Part shown: positions 7,972 through 13,959 of the stretch, in pieces
Layout of the letters: every line of letters begins with the position of its first letter
Position numbering within the stretch: position 1 is the first letter of the stretch
NCBI GenBank assembly: GCA_020433835.1
Contig: JAGRBY010000029.1
Coordinates: 1-26,061, forward strand
DNA length: 26,061 bases
Direction: 5' to 3'
DNA from: Anaerolineae bacterium
GTDB lineage: Bacteria; Chloroflexota; Anaerolineae; 4572-78; J111
Notes under the pieces: model-generated
What the model saw: the letters and a program-made list of their open reading frames with translations, nothing else
Databases searched by the model: none
What the model was told of the DNA's origin: nothing
Position numbers and translations under genes: made by a program

Positions 7972-8161
7972 AGAATTAACAGGATTATCAAGATTTTATG
8001 TAACTACTCAGCCGTCATGCCCGAATGTTTTTATCGGGCATCCATTTGGGTTAAAATTCTGGATTCCCGCTAAAAACGTGCGGGAATGACGTAAGAAGCC
8101 ATCTCTGCTGAGTAGTTACAATTTTATTTTTCTAATTCTGTAAATCTTGTTAATCCTGTCT
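7972..8161. repeat. MITE-like element with GTAACTACTCAG ends (7999-8120) inside the arms of another inverted repeat
   Basis: TGTAACTACTCAG at 7999-8011 is perfectly inverted at 8108-8120. The sequence ATTTTAT occurs directly on both sides (7993-7999 and 8121-8127), resembling a target duplication. Inside are two hairpins, one around GCCCGAATG...CGGGCAT and one GATTCCCGC...GCGGGAATGAC, a widespread intergenic repeat type. Outside, AACAGGATTATCAAGATTT (about 7979) is inverted against a near match ending about 8160. This repeat cluster fills nearly the whole gap between acetate kinase and eutJ. A second element with the same ends is at 16687-16869. Confidence 0.75.
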
Positions 8162-8180
8162 ATTATTTGTAAGGACAGCC

Positions 8181-8996
8181 ATGAATCCTAAACTCGATAC
8201 CATTCTAAAAAAAGCAGAAAAAGTACTCAACACAACCGAGCCTGTTTCCTACCGTGGCCCCGTCCACGTTGGGGTTGACCTGGGTACGGCCTACACCGTC
8301 TTGATCGTGCTCGATGAAGATTACCAGCCCCTGGCCGGGCGTTACCAATTCGCCCAAATTGTGCGCGATGGTCTGGTGGTCGATTTTATCGGGGCCATCC
8401 GGCTGTTGAGCCAAATGAAAGCCGAGGTAGAGGAGCAACTGGGCTTCACCCTGGAGCAAGCCGCCACCTCCTACCCGCCCGGCGTCGCGATGGCCGAAGT
8501 CAAAGCCACGCGCAACGTTCTGATTGGGGCCGGGCTGGAGTGCAGCACCTTCTTAGATGAACCGACCGCCGCCAACCGCTTATTGCAAGTAGAAAACGGC
8601 GCGGTCGTCGATATCGGCGGCGGCACCACCGGCGTGGCCATCATCGAAAATGGCGAAGTCATCTACACCGCCGATGAAGCGACCGGCGGCACCCAATTCT
8701 CGCTGGTCATCGCCGGATCGATGGGCATCTCGTTTGAAGAGGCGGAAACCTTCAAGAAAAATCGCGGCAACCAATCCCGCGTCTTAGCCATGGTGCGCCC
8801 GGTGATGCAGAAAGTCGGCACCATTATAGCCCGCCACATCGAGCCTTATGAAGTTGAACGCATCTACCTGGTCGGCGGCACCAGCGGCATGCTCGGCATC
8901 CGCGAGGAAGTCGAAGCCATCACCGGCATCGAAACGGTTGTGCCGTCGAGGCCCCTGTTTGTAACGCCCATCGGCATCGCCATGACGGATGGGTAA
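8181..8996 (+). CDS. eutJ: EutJ-family Hsp70/actin-fold chaperone protein
   Basis: This 271-aa protein belongs to the EutJ family, with an actin/Hsp70 ATPase fold. It shows phosphate-1 motif GVDLGTAYT (31-39), TSYPPGV, FLDEPTAANRLL, phosphate-2 motif VVDIGGGTTGVAI (142-154), and a late adenosine motif YLVGGTSGMLGIREEVE. EutJ is encoded with ethanolamine and diol microcompartment genes and is thought to act as a chaperone or reactivation-like factor; its exact role is not proven. The ATG at 8181 follows TAAGGACAGCC. It lies 255 bases after acetate kinase, separated by a repeat element. Its presence strongly suggests a B12-dependent microcompartment pathway in this organism, although no shell protein is in the window. 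Confidence 0.9.
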   Translation: MNPKLDTILKKAEKVLNTTEPVSYRGPVHVGVDLGTAYTVLIVLDEDYQPLAGRYQFAQIVRDGLVVDFIGAIRLLSQMKAEVEEQLGFTLEQAATSYPPGVAMAEVKATRNVLIGAGLECSTFLDEPTAANRLLQVENGAVVDIGGGTTGVAIIENGEVIYTADEATGGTQFSLVIAGSMGISFEEAETFKKNRGNQSRVLAMVRPVMQKVGTIIARHIEPYEVERIYLVGGTSGMLGIREEVEAITGIETVVPSRPLFVTPIGIAMTDG

Positions 8997-9003
8997 AGCA
9001 CAC

Positions 9004-9049
9004 AAGGTTGCAAGGTTACAAAAAATATCTCCTGCAACCTTGCAACCTT
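9004..9049. terminator. Inverted repeat between convergent eutJ and tautomerase genes, possible bidirectional terminator
   Basis: AAGGTTGCAAGGTT (9004-9017) is perfectly complementary to AACCTTGCAACCTT (9036-9049) with an 18-nt A/T-rich loop, placed exactly between two convergent genes. It uses the same octamer (AACCTTGC) that forms the large repeat hairpin at 19138-19330, so it may have grown from that repeat family. U-runs are weak. Confidence 0.6.
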
Positions 9050-9437
9050 AATTTTCTATATAGTATTGAACCCCGCTCGCAAACGCCCAATTTTCTCGCG
9101 CGGTCTCAATAAGTAAAACCATGACATCGTGAGGGGCAATTCCCGGTCGGGTCTCTAAATTTTGGACTATCCGGGTGACTAAATCCTTTTTGAATTCAAC
9201 GCTTCGCCCTAAGGAGAGTACTATCTCCACCAAAACAAATTTCTCAGAGCGGGCTTCCGTTAAATTGGGATGTCGATCATCATAAATGAATTGCTCTTGC
9301 GGTAGCCTATGTATTTTTTGAAACCTATCTTTCTGCGGAAAACCAACTCCCACAATGGCCTCATGAATGCCATCAGCAATCATGTGCTGATCTTCTAACG
9401 ACCACACTGTTGATAAAGTTATGGTAACTAACGGCAT
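9048..9437 (-). CDS. Tautomerase-family protein (4-oxalocrotonate tautomerase-like)
   Basis: This 129-aa protein starts MPLVTITL, placing the catalytic proline directly after the initiator Met, as the tautomerase superfamily requires. The start at 9437 is chosen for this reason and because AAGGAGAGGACT precedes it. A longer in-frame ORF up to 9536 only reads into a repeat element. Further family features are FQKIHRLPQEQF, LVEIVLSLGRSVEFKKDL, and the C-terminal GIAPHDVMVLLIE with ENWAFASG. The length is about twice that of classic 60-residue 4-OT subunits, as in fused two-unit tautomerases. Substrates in this group are keto-enol or unsaturated acids; the specific one here is unknown. Confidence 0.88.
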   Translation of the reverse strand: MPLVTITLSTVWSLEDQHMIADGIHEAIVGVGFPQKDRFQKIHRLPQEQFIYDDRHPNLTEARSEKFVLVEIVLSLGRSVEFKKDLVTRIVQNLETRPGIAPHDVMVLLIETARENWAFASGVQYYIEN

Positions 9438-9460
9438 AGTCCTCTCCTTGTCATCATATT

Positions 9461-9592
9461 TATGACTTACGCAGTTGGGTGTATTGAACAAGGTGACAGT
9501 CACTTTTTTATTAAAATGCGTGTCCATTTGGCCCAAAATGGTCGGTTTACCCCATTTAAGTGACTGTCACCTTTTGAACTGCGCAACTCATA
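9461..9592. mobile_element. MITE-like element, 132 bp, with long inverted ends
   Basis: The ends TATGACTTACGCAGTTG (9461-9477) and its near inverse ending 9592 match at 14 of 17 positions. Inside them AAGGTGACAGTCACTT (9490-9505) is perfectly inverted at 9558-9573. There is no coding capacity for a transposase. It fills the gap between the tautomerase start and the epimerase stop and could fold into a long hairpin. It is most likely a non-autonomous transposon relic. Confidence 0.75.
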
Positions 9593-9598
9593 ATAGTA

Positions 9599-10591
9599 TC
9601 AACCGGGATACCAAATAATGCGGGGATCATCCTCAGAGCGTTGGAAAGCCCAGGCGGCATCGGCCGTTTTTTGCAAATCATATTGGGGTCGCCAGCCGAG
9701 TAAGAATTTGGCTTTGCTGTTATCCAGCCAGGTTGAATAATAGGGCGTCGATACGTTTATCGCCGGTAAACCTTGTGATTGAGCCAAATAATGGGCTAAA
9801 TCACCATAATCCACCGGTTCATCCATACAAATATTAAAGGTTTCCTGTCGCGCTTTGGGATGGTCAATAGCCTGTAAAATAGCGCTAACCAAATCTTCTA
9901 CATGCACAAAATTACGTTTAACCGGCCGGCCATCAGGGTCTAGCATCAAGGGGATAGCCTGTTTTTCTGCGTATTCTTTCGCCTTTTCCGGCCCCACCAA
10001 CTCAAGCCAGCGTGGCCCCCCAAAAACATCATCCCCAAATGAAAGTTGATACTTAAAATCATCCTTTTCCATAATCCAGGGGGCACGTAAACAACACCCA
10101 TTCAAATCATACTGAATGTAATATTGTTCCAGCATCACCTCTTCCAACACTTTGGAAAGAGCATAACAGCCGGGATAAGCGCTGTGTTTTTGCGTTTCAG
10201 TAACCGGAATGCGATGGGGATAAACAAAATGGCCCATCCCCGCATCGCCACCAACCAAAATAAATTGCTCAAAGCTAGGGCTAACCCGACAGCTTTCCAG
10301 CAGCCAAAACAGCCCTTTGATAGCCACATCCATAATTGTGTCGGGAGTTTCTTTGCTGGTGGCCAGATGTAAAACATGCGTTACCTCTAGCAAGGCTTCT
10401 TCAACCACCGCCTGATCTTCAATTGACCCTTTAACCACTTCCAGCCGAGGCCCGGTCTCCAAAACCCGGTTATGGCACAGCGCCCGAACAACGAAATGGT
10501 CAAATCTGCTTTCAGAAAGGAGTTGCTTAATAAAAACCTGACCAACTTTGCCCGTTGCTCCCGTCACTAAAATACGTTTTGTATCGCTCAT
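9599..10591 (-). CDS. NAD(P)-dependent epimerase/dehydratase (extended SDR)
   Basis: This 330-aa cytoplasmic protein begins MSDTKRILVTGATGKVG, giving the GxxGxxG nucleotide-binding motif at 11-17. The catalytic YxxxK is Y143-K147 in GCYALSKVLEEV. THVLHLAT is the usual fourth-strand segment, and RNFVHVEDLVSAI matches the conserved region where sugar-nucleotide epimerases bind substrate. The length is normal for extended SDR enzymes such as UDP-sugar 4-epimerases or dehydratases. No sugar-specific residues can be assigned. The start at 10591 follows AGAGGGGC. Neighbours are unrelated and separated by a MITE-like element and 62 bases on the other side, so it is probably transcribed alone. Confidence 0.88.
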   Translation of the reverse strand: MSDTKRILVTGATGKVGQVFIKQLLSESRFDHFVVRALCHNRVLETGPRLEVVKGSIEDQAVVEEALLEVTHVLHLATSKETPDTIMDVAIKGLFWLLESCRVSPSFEQFILVGGDAGMGHFVYPHRIPVTETQKHSAYPGCYALSKVLEEVMLEQYYIQYDLNGCCLRAPWIMEKDDFKYQLSFGDDVFGGPRWLELVGPEKAKEYAEKQAIPLMLDPDGRPVKRNFVHVEDLVSAILQAIDHPKARQETFNICMDEPVDYGDLAHYLAQSQGLPAINVSTPYYSTWLDNSKAKFLLGWRPQYDLQKTADAAWAFQRSEDDPRIIWYPG

Positions 10592-10653
10592 AAAAGCCCC
10601 TCTTATGGCTCTATAGCGGCCATAGTTGCTTGAACCAGGGTTAAGAACTTTCT

Positions 10654-10956
10654 CTACGCCGCTGTATAAACCCGTACTTCTTCTTCCAAACGTCCCGCTA
10701 ACCGATCTTTCTCTATCTCCAAATCATACCGGGTTTGCAAATTCAGCCAAAACCGTTCTGATAAGCCAAAATACCGCGATAATCGCAAGGCCGTATCAGG
10801 ACTAATACCTCTTTTTCCATGGACTATCTCATTAATTCGTCGAGCCGGAACACGAATATCCTTGGCTAATCGATACTGACTGAGTTCCATCGGTTTCAAA
10901 AATTCTTCCAGCAAGATTTCACCCGGATGAATAGGCGGTAGTTTTTCTTCGGTCAT
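10654..10956 (-). CDS. higA: HigA-family antitoxin (XRE/VapI type)
   Basis: This 100-aa protein starts with PPIHPGEILLEEFLKPMELSQYRLA (split here across the HigA signature at 7-31). The helix-turn-helix follows in DIRVPARRINEIVHGKRGIS, then DTALRLSRYFG and ERFWLNLQTRYDLE, all classic HigA features. It binds the HigB toxin and represses the operon. AGAGG precedes the start. The stop of a broken higB gene lies 14 bases upstream, so the antitoxin is the surviving half of a higBA pair. It may still act as a repressor or as an anti-addiction module. Confidence 0.93.
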   Translation of the reverse strand: MTEEKLPPIHPGEILLEEFLKPMELSQYRLAKDIRVPARRINEIVHGKRGISPDTALRLSRYFGLSERFWLNLQTRYDLEIEKDRLAGRLEEEVRVYTAA

Positions 10957-10969
10957 GGATTTTTACCTC

Positions 10970-11122
10970 TCAATGATAATCCGCTATCTCTACATTATAA
11001 GAACCATTATCACGCCACTCAAAACAGATTCACCACTGTTTATTGATGCGAATACTATACTGACCGGCTCTGTCACCTGATAATTTTTCCAAACGGTTTG
11101 AGGGGAGATGTGAGGCAAGGCT
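10970..11122 (-). pseudogene. higB: Truncated, stop-interrupted higB toxin remnant
   Basis: On the minus strand the frame reads SLASHLPSNRLEKLSG then DRAGQYSIRINKQW, a TGA stop at 11030-11032, then ICFEWRDNGSYNVEIADYH and a stop at 10970. This is the C-terminal half of a HigB toxin, whose usual sequence has DQWRICF, so an Arg codon (CGA) has become TGA. The N-terminal half is missing: immediately upstream lies the end of the XRE gene. It directly precedes higA in the normal toxin-antitoxin order. Inactivation by truncation plus nonsense mutation is clear. Confidence 0.88.
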
Positions 11123-11126
11123 ACTT

Positions 11127-11411
11127 TTATACCATAGGCGCTAACCTGATTTGCAGATTAGCTCCCACCGCTTTGGCATATCTGTTCAGGGTTGATAACC
11201 GAATATCCTCTGCATGATTTTCTATCCGAGAAATGGCTGATTTTGTCGTATTTAACTGCCGAGCTACTTCTTCCTGAGTTAATCCCGCCGCTTCTCGCGC
11301 CTGTTTTAACATGACCCCAATTTTGAAATTGGCATAGCCAAACTCAAACCCGTCAGCAAATTCTGCATCTGTACTCATTCGTTTTTCTGTGTACCGTTTT
11401 ACGTCACGCAT
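11127..11411 (-). CDS. XRE-family antitoxin, orphaned (partner of a Gp49/RelE-type toxin)
   Basis: This 94-aa protein carries a central helix-turn-helix, [20 protein letters not shown] followed by [21 protein letters not shown] (35-75), and ends ANLQIRL, typical of XRE antitoxins paired with Gp49-like RelE/HigB toxins. The N-terminal 30 residues ([21 protein letters not shown]) match the usual toxin-contacting extension of this subgroup. The start at 11411 follows AGAGAAAGA and overlaps the stop of a toxin fragment by 13 bases, as in coupled toxin-antitoxin genes. The remnant of a different system, higB, begins only a few bases after its stop. It is probably a DNA-binding regulator of its own locus. 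Confidence 0.85.
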   Translation of the reverse strand: MRDVKRYTEKRMSTDAEFADGFEFGYANFKIGVMLKQAREAAGLTQEEVARQLNTTKSAISRIENHAEDIRLSTLNRYAKAVGANLQIRLAPMV

Positions 11412-11530
11412 TTCTTTCTCTTTTGTGATAGATACGGATTCTGAACCTGTTTACCTGACAAAGAAATTAAGAACGCTTCAACTTGGCTGTTTTCGTTTTT
11501 GGCTCGGTAGAAACTGAGAGCCGATAAGAA
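11399..11530 (-). pseudogene. Fragment of a Gp49/RelE-like toxin gene
   Basis: On the minus strand the frame upstream of the XRE gene reads SFYRAKNENSQVEAFLISL then [16 protein letters not shown] and stops over the XRE start codon. The first part matches the N-terminus of Gp49-like toxins (FYR..NG..PVEEFL..L pattern). Normal members have about 110 residues, while only about 38 recognisable codons remain. The simplest reading is an internal deletion joining the N-terminus to the last residues. No start codon with a ribosome binding site was found. The family assignment rests on a short segment. Confidence 0.5.
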
Positions 11531-11547
11531 CAGGCTGCCCCGTCCAT

Positions 11548-11898
11548 CTAGTCGACTCCAAAATCACGCTTCAGATTATCTATTTCTTGCCGCAGTTTCG
11601 GAAGATTGTTTTGGACATTATCCCATACAATTTCATCAGAAACCACATCATAGCCGTGGGGTAACACATTACGAAATCCGATAATCCGCTGATAATCACT
11701 AATCCGCCCTACTACATTGGGATCGATTCGCTTCATGCGATTTAATGCTTCTCCGATGATCTCAAATTGGCGTTCTACCCCCGAACGCAGTAAAGCATCA
11801 GACTTATACTCGTTCAACTGTTTACCTTGCGTAAAGGTTATGATCAAACCAATAGCTTGGTCAAGATCATAGAGCAGCTTTTTGATCTCAAGAGCCAT
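11548..11898 (-). CDS. hepT: HepT-like ribonuclease toxin (HEPN domain)
   Basis: This 116-aa all-helical HEPN protein has the catalytic R-x4-H-x-Y motif: R76, H81 and Y83 in [27 protein letters not shown] is the second conserved helix. HepT toxins cleave RNA and are neutralised by the partner MNT nucleotidyltransferase, which AMPylates the tyrosine of the motif. The gene overlaps the end of mntA by 11 bases, so the pair is translationally coupled. Motifs in both partners look intact, unlike the other toxin genes next door. Confidence 0.92.
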   Translation of the reverse strand: MALEIKKLLYDLDQAIGLIITFTQGKQLNEYKSDALLRSGVERQFEIIGEALNRMKRIDPNVVGRISDYQRIIGFRNVLPHGYDVVSDEIVWDNVQNNLPKLRQEIDNLKRDFGVD

Positions 11899-12196
11899 AA
11901 ACTAACACTTTATCTTGTTCAACACTCTGCCGGAAATATGGATTTTTGATGGCCTTGACTTCGACCAAATCAATAGGCCGATGAAATAACTGCTCCAACG
12001 CTTCTTTGAGTCCAAAATAGCGGTCGAACGCGCCGGAAGAGTGCATCTCCTCAAACTCTACGAGGAAATCCAAATCACTCTTTTCAAGGTCAAAGTCATC
12101 CCTTGAAGCCGACCCAAATATCTCCAACCGCTTCACGCCATAGAGAATGCAGAGGTTCGATAATTGATCGGAATAATCAGCCAGGTTTAAGTTCAT
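11888..12196 (-). CDS. mntA: MntA-like minimal nucleotidyltransferase antitoxin
   Basis: This 102-aa protein has the minimal nucleotidyltransferase motif GSx10DxD: G28-S29 in [11 protein letters not shown]41 and D43 in [10 protein letters not shown], and a third acidic residue D76 in RPIDLVEV. It transfers AMP to the HepT toxin tyrosine and so neutralises it. It is the first gene of the mntA-hepT operon, with a TATAAT box about 40 bases upstream. The N-terminal helix [19 protein letters not shown] is as expected for the family. Confidence 0.92.
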   Translation of the reverse strand: MNLNLADYSDQLSNLCILYGVKRLEIFGSASRDDFDLEKSDLDFLVEFEEMHSSGAFDRYFGLKEALEQLFHRPIDLVEVKAIKNPYFRQSVEQDKVLVYGS

Positions 12197-12234
12197 AGTG
12201 ACCTTTCGATTGAGATTAAATTTCTTTATTTGCC

Positions 12235-12280
12235 ATTATACAACACATTTTGCTTTAACCGCCCAAAGGAGCGGCGGATA
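12235..12280 (-). promoter_or_regulatory. Putative mntA-hepT promoter and operator-like hairpin
   Basis: On the minus strand a perfect TATAAT (12235-12240) lies about 40 bases before the mntA ATG. No good -35 is seen, but an inverted repeat, CCGCC...GGCGG, covers about 12259-12280 where a -35 or operator would sit. It could be the binding site for autoregulation or the terminator of an upstream transcript. It is the most promoter-like signal in the area. Confidence 0.4.
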
Positions 12281-12429
12281 AGCAAAATTAGCTATAATTT
12301 AATATGACTTCGCAGGCAAGGTGTATTTTCACACATACCGTTGCAGGTGTTTGGTTGAAATGAATTGTGGGGGGCAGTCTAACGAGGCACAGATTATCAT
12401 CTTGCTTCTTTTCGTGAGATGTCCTTCTG

Positions 12430-12729
12430 TTATTCCTGCACTTCTTTTGAAGCCTTGCTGCGAAAACCTATTATACCAAACCCGATACCCACTATAAACA
12501 AGATTACACACATAATAATGACAATCGTTTGAAATCCTTCTAAAGCCAAATGTGTATCTTCAACACATTGTTCCCTCACCTCTGGGGGTTTTGTAACGTC
12601 CTCACGGCATTGAACCATAACCGCTTCAGAAAACGTAACATCTATAACCGGAAAACTCAAAAAAGCACAAATTGCTGAACCTAGAATTAGGAGAACGGCG
12701 AGAAAAAGAAACAAACGCTTTTTGGTCAT
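12430..12729 (-). CDS. Small membrane protein of unknown function
   Basis: This 99-aa protein is not recognised. It has two predicted transmembrane segments, FLFLAVLLILGSAICAFL (about 7-24) and TIVIIMCVILFIVGIGFGII (about 68-87), and a basic C-terminal tail. The loop between them holds two cysteines, MVQCRED and REQCVED, which might form a disulfide if the loop is outside the cell. No strong ribosome binding site precedes the start. It lies in an AT-rich stretch with no same-operon partner. It is plausible because of its clean helical layout, but it is unconfirmed. Confidence 0.55.
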   Translation of the reverse strand: MTKKRLFLFLAVLLILGSAICAFLSFPVIDVTFSEAVMVQCREDVTKPPEVREQCVEDTHLALEGFQTIVIIMCVILFIVGIGFGIIGFRSKASKEVQE

Positions 12730-12792
12730 TTGGTGATTATTTTATTGTACCCTTTCAAACTTCTTTCTTTGTGCCCTAACAGTGCGGCGGCC

Positions 12793-12910
12793 AAGCAACG
12801 AGCATTTCGCAAATGGGTTGCAAACATGGGAACGAAAGTGTAGTTGTTTCATTCGCTTGTTCTTCGACAAGTAAGCGTAATAAGAGCCGATGCACAACGG
12901 AAAGATTTTC
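12793..12910. repeat. Imperfect direct repeat, left copy, flanking the membrane protein/OLD nuclease module
   Basis: This stretch begins AAGCAACGAGCATTTCGC, continues through AAACATGGGAACGAA, and resembles 15693-15800 (AAGCAATGAGCATTCGC ... AAAGCATGGAAACGAA, then TTCG.C..CAAG..AGCG and AGCC). Both are in the same orientation at the outer ends of the two-gene block. Small ORFs across it look spurious. The identity of the element is unknown. Confidence 0.5.
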
Positions 12911-12914
12911 CATG

Positions 12915-13670
12915 CTATGAATGCGGCATCCAAATAGTTGCTTCAGACCAGACCTTTTCAAACTGCTGTCTATAATATTCAAACCAATACGGACTATCTG
13001 TAACCGTTAAATGAACGTGAGGACGCTCATCTATCGGCAATTTATAACCCGCATATTCAACAATCATCGACCCTGACCGCTTCGATAAATCTATCGCAAA
13101 TAAAGAAAACGGCATAAACACTTCTGCCAATCGTACTTCACACCTTTTACCGACTTCTGGTAACAACATAAGTTGCTGAAGCTGCTCCATTGAGCTTTTT
13201 ATGTAAGGTGTTGCATCGCTGAATTTAGAACGAAGGTTCCAAGTTTGTATTGAAGGCGAATCTGGATTCAAAAGGATAAATCGGATTTTGCAGCCATTTT
13301 TGATTTTATCTTCAAAAAAACCCATATTGGAAACAATAACCGAACTGCCATGAATAACAAGTATACAAATTTCTGAAGCGTTTTTTGCATGCACCGGAGG
13401 CGTCAGAATATCAGCTCGAGATCTTAACTTCTGTCCTGATGGTAGATTATTTAGTTTTGCTTCTAACCTTTCAAGGAGATTTAATCGTTCGTTTAAAGCA
13501 TCAATAGCTATGAGTGCAAGTAGGGCAATAATTATTTCTTCCGCTACGCTTAAATTTAATACTCCTATCAAGGAAAGAACAAGAGCTATTCCTGCTCCAC
13601 AAATAGTCAAAAGAGGGACTAATCGGTTTGGGTTAAACCATCTTTTCCATTTATTAGATGAAGAATGCAT
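12915..13670 (-). CDS. Two-helix membrane protein with a C-terminal putative effector/sensor domain
   Basis: This 251-aa protein has two transmembrane helices, about 18-40 (LVPLLTICGAGIALVLSLIG) and 43-58, then a short coiled coil (NERLNLLERLEAKLNNL). A soluble domain of about 160 residues follows, with alternating strands such as ICILVIHGSSVI and CKIRFILLNPDSP, a central SGSMIVEYAGYKL, and a C-terminal DSPYWFEYYRQQFEKVW. The soluble part is reminiscent of DUF5919-like, PLD-related modules in bacterial conflict proteins, but this is recalled pattern similarity and not a search result. It lies 289 bases downstream of the OLD nuclease on the same strand, in DNA that is AT-rich compared with the rest of the window. 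The ribosome binding site is weak. The link to defence is an inference. Confidence 0.7.
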   Translation of the reverse strand: MHSSSNKWKRWFNPNRLVPLLTICGAGIALVLSLIGVLNLSVAEEIIIALLALIAIDALNERLNLLERLEAKLNNLPSGQKLRSRADILTPPVHAKNASEICILVIHGSSVIVSNMGFFEDKIKNGCKIRFILLNPDSPSIQTWNLRSKFSDATPYIKSSMEQLQQLMLLPEVGKRCEVRLAEVFMPFSLFAIDLSKRSGSMIVEYAGYKLPIDERPHVHLTVTDSPYWFEYYRQQFEKVWSEATIWMPHS

Positions 13671-13959
13671 ATTGTTTTGAAATTAAATTTATTGATATAG
13701 TTGATGTAAATTTAGGCTAATGGTAATTAAGTTCTCTTTGGGTGTCTTCTTCGTCCTATTTATATTTGGGAAACAAATCCAGTCAGTTGCCTCCAATCGA
13801 TAAATGGGCTAATTATAGGTTTCTGCATCCTACGTCCAAAAATTACGCGATTGTGGGGGCGGATTACCCCACAGGTATAGCCAATTCCTAAAAGCAGAAG
13901 GAAAGCAATTCACGCAAACTTTTATTGGTATTTATTGGCTCTATCGATAATCATAAACT
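13671..13959. other. 289-bp gap between the two defence-like genes, with a possible tiny plus-strand ORF
   Basis: There is no clear gene. On the plus strand an ATG at 13720 opens a 27-codon hydrophobic peptide (MVIKFSLGVFFVLFIFGK...) ending at 13803. In the next frame a coding-looking run (LPPIDKWANYRFLHPTSKNY...) ends about 13892. Together they could be a frameshifted remnant of a small secreted protein, or chance. No terminator or strong promoter was seen for the flanking minus-strand genes. Confidence 0.3.

Noticed and set aside
11030..11032. TGA in higB as recoded tryptophan or selenocysteine
   Set aside because: The family has Arg at this position and the gene is also truncated at its N-terminus, so decay explains it better.
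12760..12910. Integron attC site near CTAACAGTGCGGCGGCC and its partner at 15680
   Set aside because: One side has TTAGG-like ends, but the required inverted terminal R boxes within about 60-130 bases are missing, and no integrase gene is in the window.
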